From: Prevotella sp.
GTDB taxonomy: Bacteria; Bacteroidota; Bacteroidia; Bacteroidales; Bacteroidaceae
DNA length: 40,874 nt
NCBI GenBank assembly: GCA_022782305.1
Contig: JALFPC010000094.1
Span: forward strand, 1-40,874
Direction of reading: 5' to 3'
Made by a program: the position numbers and the translations under genes
Part shown: positions 25,442-35,046 of the stretch, in pieces
How the letters are laid out: the number at the start of each line of letters is the position of its first letter
Numbering within the stretch: position 1 is the stretch's first letter
Notes under the pieces: generated by a model
Seen by the model: only the letters and a program-made list of their open reading frames with translations
Databases searched by the model: none
Told to the model about the DNA's origin: nothing

Positions 25442-26727
25442 TAGATAAAACAACACGACAGCGCATCATAGCGCTGATAAACAAAGAGGTGGTGCCAGCC
25501 ATGGGATGCACAGAACCCATGGCAGTGGCCTTGGCTGTGGCTAAGTCGAAAGAAATGGTGGGCACTGTGCCCGAAAGAATAGAAGCACGGTTGAGTGCCA
25601 ACATCTTAAAGAATGCTATGGGCGTGGGCATACCAGGCACTGGCATGATAGGTCTGCCCATAGCCATAGCACTGGGGGCCATCATAGGCAATTCTGCATA
25701 CGGACTGGAGGTATTAAAGGATATCACACCCACTGCCATAGATGAAGCCCGACGCTACGTGGCTGCTAACAGAATAGATATTGGTCTCAAAGAGGACATA
25801 AGCGAAAAACTATATATCGAGATTATTGCCACAGCGGGTGCACAGACTGCCAAAACAATCATCGCAGGAGGACATACTAATTTCATCTGCGCAGAACTCA
25901 ACGGAAATAGCCTACTCAACAATATGTCTGCGGGCAGCAACAATCAAAATGCTGAGCAACAGGATATCATGCTCGACATGAAACTGGCATACGATTTCGC
26001 TACCACTGCCCCACTACAAGAGATCGCCTTTATCAAGCAGACCATGGAATATAATATGAAGGCGGCACAGGAGGCCATCAAAGGAAACTATGGGCACAAC
26101 CTCGGCAAAACCATCGACCGACCGCTGGCAAAAGGTATCTTCGGCAATAGCATATTCTCGCATATCATAGCCAAAACAGCTTCTGCATGCGATGCACGCA
26201 TGGGAGGGGCCGTCATTCCTGTGATGAGCAACAGTGGCAGCGGAAACCAAGGTATCTGCGCAACCAATCCCGTGGCTGTGTATGCCATAGAGAATGAAAA
26301 TACCGAAGAGGAACTAATACGTGCCCTCACACTCAGCCATCTCACTGCCATTTATATCAAGCAGAGCCTGGGCAAACTATCGGCTCTCTGCGGATGCGTG
26401 GTGGCTTCCATAGGTAGCAGCTGCGGTATCACTTATCTCATGGGCGGCGACTATGTGCATGTATGCAATGCTGTAAAAAACATGATTGCTAACCTCACAG
26501 GCATGATATGCGATGGGGCCAAACCGAGTTGCTCACTCAAAATCACCTCTGGGGTTTCTACTGCTGTTCTTTCTGCTTTGCTCTCCATGGAGGGAAAATG
26601 TGTGACGAGCGCTGAGGGTATCATCGACGATGATGTAGACAAAAGTATTCATAACCTTACATCAATAGGGGCTGATGCCATGCGCAATACAGACGATATG
26701 GTCTTAAATATTATGACCAATAAATAG
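25438..26727 (+). CDS. cyuA: L-cysteine desulfidase (CyuA/YhaM, UPF0597 family)
   Basis: CyuA-type enzymes split L-cysteine to pyruvate, ammonia and sulfide with a [4Fe-4S] cluster and relate to the alpha chain of serine dehydratase. The 429-residue protein shows the family hallmark VVPAMGCTEPMAVALAVA near the start, GVGIPGTGMIGLPIAIALG, and the later cysteines in GCVVASIGSSCGITYLMGG and MICDGAKPSCSLK, which should hold the cluster. The ATG overlaps the dsbD stop, so the two are translationally coupled. A strong terminator follows at 26751-26788. The activity is assigned from family similarity, and a serine/other amino acid lyase role is possible. Confidence 0.88.
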   Translation: MIDKTTRQRIIALINKEVVPAMGCTEPMAVALAVAKSKEMVGTVPERIEARLSANILKNAMGVGIPGTGMIGLPIAIALGAIIGNSAYGLEVLKDITPTAIDEARRYVAANRIDIGLKEDISEKLYIEIIATAGAQTAKTIIAGGHTNFICAELNGNSLLNNMSAGSNNQNAEQQDIMLDMKLAYDFATTAPLQEIAFIKQTMEYNMKAAQEAIKGNYGHNLGKTIDRPLAKGIFGNSIFSHIIAKTASACDARMGGAVIPVMSNSGSGNQGICATNPVAVYAIENENTEEELIRALTLSHLTAIYIKQSLGKLSALCGCVVASIGSSCGITYLMGGDYVHVCNAVKNMIANLTGMICDGAKPSCSLKITSGVSTAVLSALLSMEGKCVTSAEGIIDDDVDKSIHNLTSIGADAMRNTDDMVLNIMTNK

Positions 26728-26747
26728 AGTCATAAACTTAAAGAAAC

Positions 26748-26788
26748 AAAAAAAACGGGAACGATTGATTGCGTTTCCGTTTTTTTTG
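26748..26788 (+). terminator. Terminator after cyuA
   Basis: AAAAACGGGAACG at 26751-26763, loop ATTGATTG, CGTTTCCGTTTTT at 26772-26784, with one G-T pair, continuing in a T run to 26788. Its A run on the left makes it potentially bidirectional. The loop overlaps the -33 element of the aldA promoter. Confidence 0.88.
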
Positions 26789-26798
26789 ACTATTTTTG
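26768..26798 (+). promoter_or_regulatory. aldA promoter
   Basis: ATTG at 26768-26771, 19-bp spacer, TATTTTTG at 26791-26798. The leader to the ATG at 26856 is about 50 nt. The -33 element lies in the terminator loop of the upstream gene. Confidence 0.6.
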
Positions 26799-26855
26799 TG
26801 AATGATTTGTGAAAACAAACATAGAATTCTATCAACTACCTAAAACAAAAGCAAT

Positions 26856-28289
26856 ATGAAAGAACTAAAAATGTACATCAACGGCAAGTTTTGCGAAAGC
26901 CGTTCAGGTAAATGGATTGACGTGTTAAACCCATCTACCGAAGAAGTAATCAGCCGCCAACCTGATGGCACCATTGAGGATGTTAACGAGGCTCTCGATG
27001 CAGCACGAGCAGCACAGAAAGCATGGGCGGCACGCACTGCCATCGACCGTGCCGGATGGCTCAACAAAATAGCTGCCGGCATACGAAAAGAGCGTGAAAA
27101 GTTTATTGATATCATCATGCGCGAGCAGGGAAAAACATTGACCTGGGCTACAGTGGAAGTAGACGTAACAGCCGACTATTTCGACTATATGGCCACATTC
27201 GCACGACATATTGAAGGTGAGATCATACCCAGCGACCGACCAGGAGAGATTATCATGCTCACCAAGAAACCTATTGGAGTGGTGGCTGGCATACTGCCTT
27301 GGAACTTCCCCTTCTTCCTCATTGCACGAAAGGCCGGAGCTGCCCTCATAGCGGGTTGCACCATAGTAATCAAACCATCGCAGATCACTCCCGAAAACTG
27401 CACAGAATTTGCAAAGATTCTCGACGACATACAATTGCCTGCAGGAGTTATCAACATCGTTACTGGTCGCGGTTCTGTTATCGGCAACGAGATGGCGGGC
27501 AGTCCAAAAATCGACCTTGTCAGCGTTACTGGTAGCGTGGGGGCTGGCGAAAGCATCATGCAGGCCGCAGCAAAGAATATCACCAAGGTATCATTGGAGT
27601 TGGGAGGAAAGGCTCCTGCCATCGTATTCCCAGATGCAGACCTCGAGGCTACAGCACAGTGGGTGCTCGACAGCCGTATTGGCAACAACGGACAGATTTG
27701 CAACAATGCTGAGCGTCTTTATGTTCACAAAAGCATCAAAAAGGAGTTTACAGAACTGCTGCTCAAGAAATTTGAGCAAGTAAGAGTGGGAGACCCTTGC
27801 GCCGATCATTCCGTAGATATGGGACCACTGGTAGAGGCACGCGCCCTCGAGAGTGTCACTGCCAAGGTTGAGAATGCTATCAAGCAGGGGGCCAAGGTAT
27901 TATGCGGTGGTCATCGACTTGGCGACAAGGGGTATTTCTATGCTCCCACATTGCTCGACAACTGTACTCAAGACATGGACATCATACATGAGGAGACATT
28001 CGGTCCGGTATTGCCAATAGTAGAGTTTGAGGATATAGACCAGGTGATAGCATGGGCAAACGATGTAGAGTATGGTTTGGCTTCATCTGTATTCACCAAG
28101 GATATAGACACTGCCGCCAAGGTGGCACGCAGTCTGGAGTTTGGAGAGACTTATATCAACCGCGAGCATTTTGAGGCCATGCAGGGATTCCATGCCGGTG
28201 TCAAGAAGAGCGGTATCGGTGGTGCCGACGGCAAGCATGGCGTAGAGGAATATCTCTCTACTCATGTAACATACCTCGCAACACACTAA
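26856..28289 (+). CDS. aldA: Lactaldehyde/glycolaldehyde dehydrogenase
   Basis: AldA oxidises L-lactaldehyde (from fucose or rhamnose breakdown) to lactate, and glycolaldehyde to glycolate, using NAD+. The 477-residue protein follows the E. coli AldA sequence closely from end to end: MYINGKFCESRSGKWIDV, GILPWNFPFFLIARK, TGSVGAGESIMQAAAKNITK, LELGGKAPAIVFPDADLE (general base Glu) and NNGQICNNAERLYVH (catalytic Cys near residue 284). The ending FEAMQGFHAGVKKSGIGGAD is also typical of AldA. It has its own promoter and terminator, so it is probably monocistronic. No fucose or rhamnose genes lie nearby. Confidence 0.92.
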   Translation: MKELKMYINGKFCESRSGKWIDVLNPSTEEVISRQPDGTIEDVNEALDAARAAQKAWAARTAIDRAGWLNKIAAGIRKEREKFIDIIMREQGKTLTWATVEVDVTADYFDYMATFARHIEGEIIPSDRPGEIIMLTKKPIGVVAGILPWNFPFFLIARKAGAALIAGCTIVIKPSQITPENCTEFAKILDDIQLPAGVINIVTGRGSVIGNEMAGSPKIDLVSVTGSVGAGESIMQAAAKNITKVSLELGGKAPAIVFPDADLEATAQWVLDSRIGNNGQICNNAERLYVHKSIKKEFTELLLKKFEQVRVGDPCADHSVDMGPLVEARALESVTAKVENAIKQGAKVLCGGHRLGDKGYFYAPTLLDNCTQDMDIIHEETFGPVLPIVEFEDIDQVIAWANDVEYGLASSVFTKDIDTAAKVARSLEFGETYINREHFEAMQGFHAGVKKSGIGGADGKHGVEEYLSTHVTYLATH

Positions 28290-28390
28290 TTCACAACTAT
28301 CTTTTTATTTTGGGGGTGTGCCAACTTGTTTTGGCACACCTCTTATAATTATAAAACATTCACTAATAAAATGCGAACACTAACAACAGT
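28290..28390. other. aldA terminator side of the 368-bp intergenic region
   Basis: The 28290-28657 gap between aldA and the convergent glycosyltransferase gene holds the aldA terminator (28313-28346), a short A/T-rich stretch and then tandem repeat array 2. No gene or RNA is recognised in it. Confidence 0.6.
28313..28346 (+). terminator. Terminator after aldA
   Basis: GGTGTGCCAA (28315-28324), loop CTTGTT, TTGGCACACC (28331-28340): a perfect 10-bp stem followed by TCTTATAATT. The T run is modest. Confidence 0.75.
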
Positions 28391-28620
28391 TGTTCTTACA
28401 TCACAAGAATAACTGTTCTTACATCACAAGAATAACTGTTCTTGCACCACAAGAATAACTGTTCTTGTACCACAAGAATAACTGTTCTTGTACCACAAGA
28501 ATAACTGTTCTTGTACAACAAGAATAACTGTTCTTGCACCACAAGAATAACTGTTCTTGCACCATAAGAATAACTGTTCTTGTACCATAAGAATAACTGT
28601 TCTTATACCCTAAGAATATT
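28391..28620. repeat. 23-bp tandem repeat array 2 (10 units)
   Basis: Units start at 28391, 28414, 28437, 28460, 28483, 28506, 28529, 28552, 28575 and 28598, exactly 23 bp apart. The common junction reads CAAGAATAACTGTTCTTG, a 7-bp dyad with loop AACT and one G-T pair. The variable part runs from CATCAC in units 1-2, through CACCAC/TACCAC, to CACCAT, TACCAT and TACCCT in units 8-10. It ends 37 nt before the stop codon of the minus-strand glycosyltransferase gene, so on that strand it directly follows the gene. It has the same orientation as array 1 at 263-405. Confidence 0.95.
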
Positions 28621-28657
28621 TCTTTGATTTGTGAATTGTCTTTCTATGGCAATCCAC

Positions 28658-29509
28658 CTATTTCTTTTTTATGATATTATCGGGGTTATCATCATATTTG
28701 TCGGTCTTGAAGAAGATGCGGGTGATACCCTTGAGTTGCACCTTGGCACTGCGCAACAGACGGGAGAAGAGACTGCCCCCTCCTACCGTGCCATGCCCCG
28801 TGACAGGGCGAGCACGACGGTCGGTGAGAAAGACTATGCGGCCACGCGACTTGAGTTCAAGTGCCAATGATCCATCCTCGCCACGTATGATATCTGTACG
28901 CACCTTCAAACCATTAGCTTTATTCATGTCGAAAGCGAAGGTCATGCCACGAATGCAGAGTTCGGGACGCTTGAAATGCTGCACAAAGAGGAAGACATCT
29001 CTGACCGCCTCATATACCCACAGCGACCACTGCGAATGTTCTGCATCGGGATAGAAACTCCATAGGGCACCCACACATGACACTCCGGGCTGCCTAAGCT
29101 TGCGCATCATCAGATGCACATAATCCTTGGGATAGAAAGTGTCGGCATCTATAAAAAAATGGTATCTGCCACGGGCATTGTCGATGCCACATTGACGAGC
29201 AAAACCCGGACTCTTGCGCGACTCATGACAGCAGGTGACTCCCAAGGCTCTGACCACATCGGCAGTACCATCATCGCTGCTGTTGTCTACAACCATTATC
29301 TCCATGGCGTAGTCAACATGCATGTCTGCCAACGACCATAGGCATGCCGCTATTCTACGAGCTTCATTGTGAGCAATAACCACCACCGACACTTCTGGAC
29401 TCTCACATCGCTTGGCATCCACTGCCCTGCGGATCTCTGTCACTATCTCAGGCTTCACCTGACCAAAGTCGACACCATATATAGAGAGATATTTGCTATA
29501 CCATTTCAT
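28658..29509 (-). CDS. Family 2 glycosyltransferase
   Basis: The 283-residue protein has a GT-A fold: VSVVVIAHNEARRIAACLWSL at about 40-60, VVDNSSDDGTADV, and the metal-binding DxD-like site FIDADTFYP. Later features are RGEDGSLALEL (the usual ED motif) and a basic C-terminus. It has no signal peptide and only weak hydrophobic segments, so it likely works on the cytoplasmic face on a lipid-linked or polysaccharide acceptor, which I cannot name. It is the last gene of the minus-strand run, 79 nt after crcB, and is followed by repeat array 2 rather than a classical terminator. Confidence 0.85.
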   Translation of the reverse strand: MKWYSKYLSIYGVDFGQVKPEIVTEIRRAVDAKRCESPEVSVVVIAHNEARRIAACLWSLADMHVDYAMEIMVVDNSSDDGTADVVRALGVTCCHESRKSPGFARQCGIDNARGRYHFFIDADTFYPKDYVHLMMRKLRQPGVSCVGALWSFYPDAEHSQWSLWVYEAVRDVFLFVQHFKRPELCIRGMTFAFDMNKANGLKVRTDIIRGEDGSLALELKSRGRIVFLTDRRARPVTGHGTVGGGSLFSRLLRSAKVQLKGITRIFFKTDKYDDNPDNIIKKK

Positions 29510-29540
29510 CGTAATAACCGTTACATAAACTACTGTTTAT

Positions 29541-29578
29541 TGACAATATTCACTATACCCTATAGTATCATGACAATA
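29541..29578. promoter_or_regulatory. Palindrome flanked by direct repeats between crcB and the glycosyltransferase
   Basis: ACTATA (29552-29557), CCC, TATAGT (29561-29566) is a perfect inverted repeat. TGACAATA occurs on both sides, at 29541 and 29571. No -7 box is evident, so this is a candidate protein-binding site or RNA hairpin only. Confidence 0.3.
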
Positions 29579-29588
29579 CCATTATTCT

Positions 29589-29963
29589 CTACAGAATTTT
29601 GATAATCATGCAACCAAGCCAAAAGGCGACAATGCCTACTATGATGCTTGCAGACATATAAGCCAGCGACATTAACTGATGAGCAGACGAGCAGAGGTTC
29701 ACATTCTCGCTTATAAACGTAGAAAACGTGGTGAAACCTCCACAGAAACCAGTGATGAGCAGCAGGCGCATAGTAGGAGTGAGCCACCCTTGACGCAGGG
29801 CTATGGTGGAGAGCATACCAATGAGCAGGCAACCCACAATGTTTACAACAAAGGTGGATAGGGGGAAGACAGTAGAGGTACCCACGCCCACTATCCTGCC
29901 CACGGCATAGCGCAGACCACCACCAAAGAAACTGCCGATGCCAACAATGATAAATTCCTTCAT
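29589..29963 (-). CDS. crcB: Fluoride channel CrcB/Fluc
   Basis: CrcB forms a dimeric channel that lets fluoride leave the cell. The 124-residue protein has four membrane helices and the family motifs GSFFGGGLRYAVGR, PLSTFVVNIVGCLLIG (with the key Asn) and GFCGGFTTFSTFISE (the Phe box region). Length is normal. The start lies 12 nt after the ligA stop on the same strand. I see no fluoride riboswitch upstream, where ligA lies. Confidence 0.95.
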   Translation of the reverse strand: MKEFIIVGIGSFFGGGLRYAVGRIVGVGTSTVFPLSTFVVNIVGCLLIGMLSTIALRQGWLTPTMRLLLITGFCGGFTTFSTFISENVNLCSSAHQLMSLAYMSASIIVGIVAFWLGCMIIKIL

Positions 29964-29975
29964 TTTAATTGAGAA

Positions 29976-32015
<2,040 letters not shown>

Positions 32016-32882
32016 TTATTTGATATGCAGGGTTTTGGTTGTTTGGGGTGTATATGTTTTTGCCCCATTGGTGGTGGTAGAACCCGTATAGTATTTCTTT
32101 GCTTCTGGCATCCATCCCTGTATGTTCTTGATACGTTTCTCATCGCTGGGATGATCGCTGAACAGCGAATTGGAACCAGCGGTCTGGGCAGCCATACGCT
32201 GCCAGAAGGGCACAGCCACTTCGGGGTTGTAGCCAGCCATGGCAGCAAAGATGAGTCCGAGATGGTCGGCCTCGTTTTCCTGCGAGCGTGAATATGCTGC
32301 CGACCCCAGTTTGCTGCCGAGTCCGAATGCAACCGAGCCAAGGCTTTGCCATTCTGTGCTCACTCCCGATGTTGAGAGCACACCGCTGAGTATCTGGCTG
32401 CCATATTGTTTTCTCACCTCGTTGCTCAGTCGCTCAGCCGAATGTTTTGCCACGGCATGGGCAATCTCATGGCCCAGCACAATGGCGAGCGAAGCCTCGT
32501 CTTTGGTTACAGGCAGCAGACCCTCAAACACGACAATCTTTCCTCCTGGCAGGCAGAAGGCATTGATGCTTTGGTCTTGCACGAGATTGAACTCCCATGA
32601 ATAGTTTGCCACCTCGGCACTGAGTCCATTGTTGTTTAGATAGTTGACCACGGCGGTAGCCAGTTTCTGCCCTACCCTCTTGACCATGGCAGTATTTTTG
32701 GTGTTTGTAGACACCTTGGCTGTTTTCATATACGAGGTGTATTCTTGATTGCTCAGACTAAGCACTTGCTCGTCGCTAACAAGAATTGACTGTTTTCTTC
32801 CTGTGATAGGCACTGTGGATGTGGTGCCGCAACTGCTCAGCAATATGGTTGCCACGAGCAGAAATCCAAAAATCTTCTTCAT
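32016..32882 (-). CDS. M48-family metalloprotease lipoprotein
   Basis: The 288-residue protein starts with a lipoprotein signal (LLVATILLSSCGTT, lipid-bearing Cys at about 18). The protease domain has the zinc motif VLGHEIAHAVAKHSAE and the third ligand in NEADHLGLIFAAMAGYNP. This places it with BepA/LoiP-type periplasmic M48 proteases that handle outer-membrane proteins. It lacks a TPR domain. The last residues are T/K-rich. The gene lies 63 nt after an S8 protease gene and 3 nt before ligA. Confidence 0.92.
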   Translation of the reverse strand: MKKIFGFLLVATILLSSCGTTSTVPITGRKQSILVSDEQVLSLSNQEYTSYMKTAKVSTNTKNTAMVKRVGQKLATAVVNYLNNNGLSAEVANYSWEFNLVQDQSINAFCLPGGKIVVFEGLLPVTKDEASLAIVLGHEIAHAVAKHSAERLSNEVRKQYGSQILSGVLSTSGVSTEWQSLGSVAFGLGSKLGSAAYSRSQENEADHLGLIFAAMAGYNPEVAVPFWQRMAAQTAGSNSLFSDHPSDEKRIKNIQGWMPEAKKYYTGSTTTNGAKTYTPQTTKTLHIK

Positions 32883-32945
32883 ATAATTATTATTTATTTG
32901 GTTATCATTCTTTTATATTGATGCAGGGTCTCTGCCACTACTACA

Positions 32946-34946
32946 TTATTGCAACAATTGTCTGCCGCTGAGGTCATACATGTCTATTTGTCCGTTGCGC
33001 AGCCTTTTGACCACGATGGTTCGCCCATTGAAACTTACAGTGACCTCCTTGCCCGGCATTTTAAGTTCATCGATATTGGTGATGCCCAGAATATCCATGA
33101 GACCTGCCGTGATGTCTATCTCTCCATATCCGCATCGCTGAGTGTCGAGGGTGACACCCTCGGCAGTGGTGCGACAAGTGCGACTCATCACCTCCCTAAC
33201 CCTTTCGGGAGTGAGTGTAGGATCGGCCTCTAACCATAATGCCACCGCCCCTGCCACTACGGGGGCAGACATCGACGTGCCCATGGCCATATACCAGTGG
33301 TAGGTGCGTCCATGGTGTATTGTCTGAGCCATCACATCCTCCATAAAGAGGTCGGTGGTGCCTGTAGCCTCGCGGTAAAAACTATTGTCTGCCGATGCCA
33401 CAAACATGCCGTTGGCCACCACTTCGGGTTTCTGTCTGCCATCGAGGGTTGGGCCATAGCATGCGAAATACGACATAGGACGGGTTACATAACTATTCTC
33501 TTCATAGTTCTTGTATCTCCCCTGCATGTTTGTCCATGCCAGCCGTCGAGCTGTGGCTCCCACAGCTATCACCCTATCCATATAAGCAGGGCCCATGACG
33601 AGGTGTCCGCTTTCGGCGTCGCCTTGGTCTGGCAACATCTTTACATTATATGAGTTGGCAATGGTTTGTATGTCGGTGCCATGGCCTTTGACTATCAGTT
33701 TCATATCTCTGTTGCCGCCAGCCTGCGTGGATATGTCGAGCAGAATATTGTATGCCTTTTCCACTCCAGCCATAGGTGCGCTATAGCGTTGTACGGTGAT
33801 GCGCACCCCCATGCCCTTTGTTTGCATCCATACCGAGTCGGTAATCAGTGAGTCAATGTCGAGGTGTGTGCAGTCGAGTGTAACCATCCCCTTCCCCTGC
33901 GGATCGGCTATGGTCACCATGAGCGGTCCACCATCAGTGGCCACCATAAGTCTCTGTTGGTCATAGATGGTATAGAGCCGGCAGAAAGCACTATCTTGGT
34001 AGGCAGCCTTGTGCATGTATGTGGGCATCTGGCAGTCGTTGCCAGACGATGCCACTATTATGCGCCCCTCTCCCGTGAGTGCAGAGAGATATTGGTTCAT
34101 AAGCCTCTCCTCCTCTCCGTAAGTTGGCATAAATCCCTCGCTGAATGAGATAACGCATGGTTTTCCCACCCTGTCGGCATAGTCGAAGATATATTTGAAT
34201 CCCAGTGCGTCGGTGGCAGAGGTATACATATAATACATAGTGGAATCAATGAGTGGCAGGTCGCTGCTCACGGCATTGTTTACCGCACATATCTCGCTCT
34301 CGGGAGCTATGCCCCTATAGGGAGTGTCGGCTCCGTTGCCCGCAGCTATGCCCAGGGTATGGGCTGCATGGAATTGGAGATGGCTGTCGGTGCTGTGGGT
34401 TATCTCTGCCAGTTCGTCACCCTCATAGGCGCGCCCCACGGGCATGGTGGCAGTGCTCACACCTGTATTCTCCCTTGTTGATATGCTGATGGATGTGGTG
34501 TCGAGCATATCCCAAAAAGCTTTGAAGCGACTATTGCCAGAAGCATCGAGGAAGGTGGGATTGGAGAGGTCAAAACCTACATCCATGATACCCATCACCA
34601 CACCTCTACCACGAAAGGCTGAAGGCAGATGCTGACCATAATAGGCAGCAGACACATTGCTCATGCCTTGTATGGAGTCGAGGCAGGGTTTGGTATGACG
34701 GTTGAGTCTGAGCGCAGAGTCATAGCTGTAGCCAACACCCAAGGCCTGCATGCTGTCTACCCTTACATCCACAATGCCCACCCCACCACGCGAGTCGATG
34801 AGACGTGCACCGCAACTGTCAAGACGCGACTCTATGCCCTCGTCCATGCTAACAAATACCAATGTGCGCACAGACGACTGGCATGCTCCTTCAATGGCCA
34901 TTACAGCCATGAAAACAAGCATTATCACCCTTCTCATCCTTTTCAT
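32946..34946 (-). CDS. Secreted subtilisin-like (S8) serine protease
   Basis: I start it at the ATG at 34946 (MKRMRRVIMLVFMAVMAIEG), which gives a signal peptide, lies 4 nt after a promoter box and yields 666 residues. An in-frame ATG 39 nt upstream would lie before that box. The triad is visible: Asp122 in GIMDVGFD, His196 in HAAHTLGIAAGNG and Ser558 in GTSMSAPVVAGAV, with the oxyanion region near ASSGND. The last 35 residues (VTVSFNGRTIVV, IDMYDLSGRQLLQ) resemble the start of a type IX secretion-type sorting tail but stop early, so export route is uncertain. It is the first gene of a run with M48, ligA, crcB and a glycosyltransferase. Confidence 0.88.
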   Translation of the reverse strand: MKRMRRVIMLVFMAVMAIEGACQSSVRTLVFVSMDEGIESRLDSCGARLIDSRGGVGIVDVRVDSMQALGVGYSYDSALRLNRHTKPCLDSIQGMSNVSAAYYGQHLPSAFRGRGVVMGIMDVGFDLSNPTFLDASGNSRFKAFWDMLDTTSISISTRENTGVSTATMPVGRAYEGDELAEITHSTDSHLQFHAAHTLGIAAGNGADTPYRGIAPESEICAVNNAVSSDLPLIDSTMYYMYTSATDALGFKYIFDYADRVGKPCVISFSEGFMPTYGEEERLMNQYLSALTGEGRIIVASSGNDCQMPTYMHKAAYQDSAFCRLYTIYDQQRLMVATDGGPLMVTIADPQGKGMVTLDCTHLDIDSLITDSVWMQTKGMGVRITVQRYSAPMAGVEKAYNILLDISTQAGGNRDMKLIVKGHGTDIQTIANSYNVKMLPDQGDAESGHLVMGPAYMDRVIAVGATARRLAWTNMQGRYKNYEENSYVTRPMSYFACYGPTLDGRQKPEVVANGMFVASADNSFYREATGTTDLFMEDVMAQTIHHGRTYHWYMAMGTSMSAPVVAGAVALWLEADPTLTPERVREVMSRTCRTTAEGVTLDTQRCGYGEIDITAGLMDILGITNIDELKMPGKEVTVSFNGRTIVVKRLRNGQIDMYDLSGRQLLQ

Positions 34947-34950
34947 AATA

Positions 34951-34982
34951 CAAAAATAGGGATATTTTCGGATATACGCAAG
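34951..34982 (-). promoter_or_regulatory. Promoter of the S8 protease gene, start codon almost at +1
   Basis: On the minus strand CTTG (34982-34979), 20-bp spacer, TATTTTTG (34958-34951), then TATT and the ATG at 34946. The distance leaves almost no leader. Confidence 0.65.
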
Positions 34983-34987
34983 CAAAA

Positions 34988-35019
34988 CTTGGATATTTCG
35001 AAAAAAAATAGTACTTTTG
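34988..35019 (+). promoter_or_regulatory. slyD promoter
   Basis: CTTG at 34988-34991, 20-bp spacer, TACTTTTG at 35012-35019 followed by TGCC. The leader to the ATG at 35047 is about 22 nt. It is arranged back to back with the S8 protease promoter. Confidence 0.7.
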
Positions 35020-35046
35020 TGCCAAATATAATTATTTTATTATTAA

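Noticed and set aside
28391..28620. CRISPR array
   Set aside because: The period is 23 bp with no separate unique spacers; the variable part is only a few related bases, and there are no cas genes in the window. Array 1 was rejected for the same reasons.
29964..29975. Fluoride riboswitch in front of crcB
   Set aside because: Only 12 nt separate crcB from ligA, too little for a riboswitch, and none is seen in the end of ligA.
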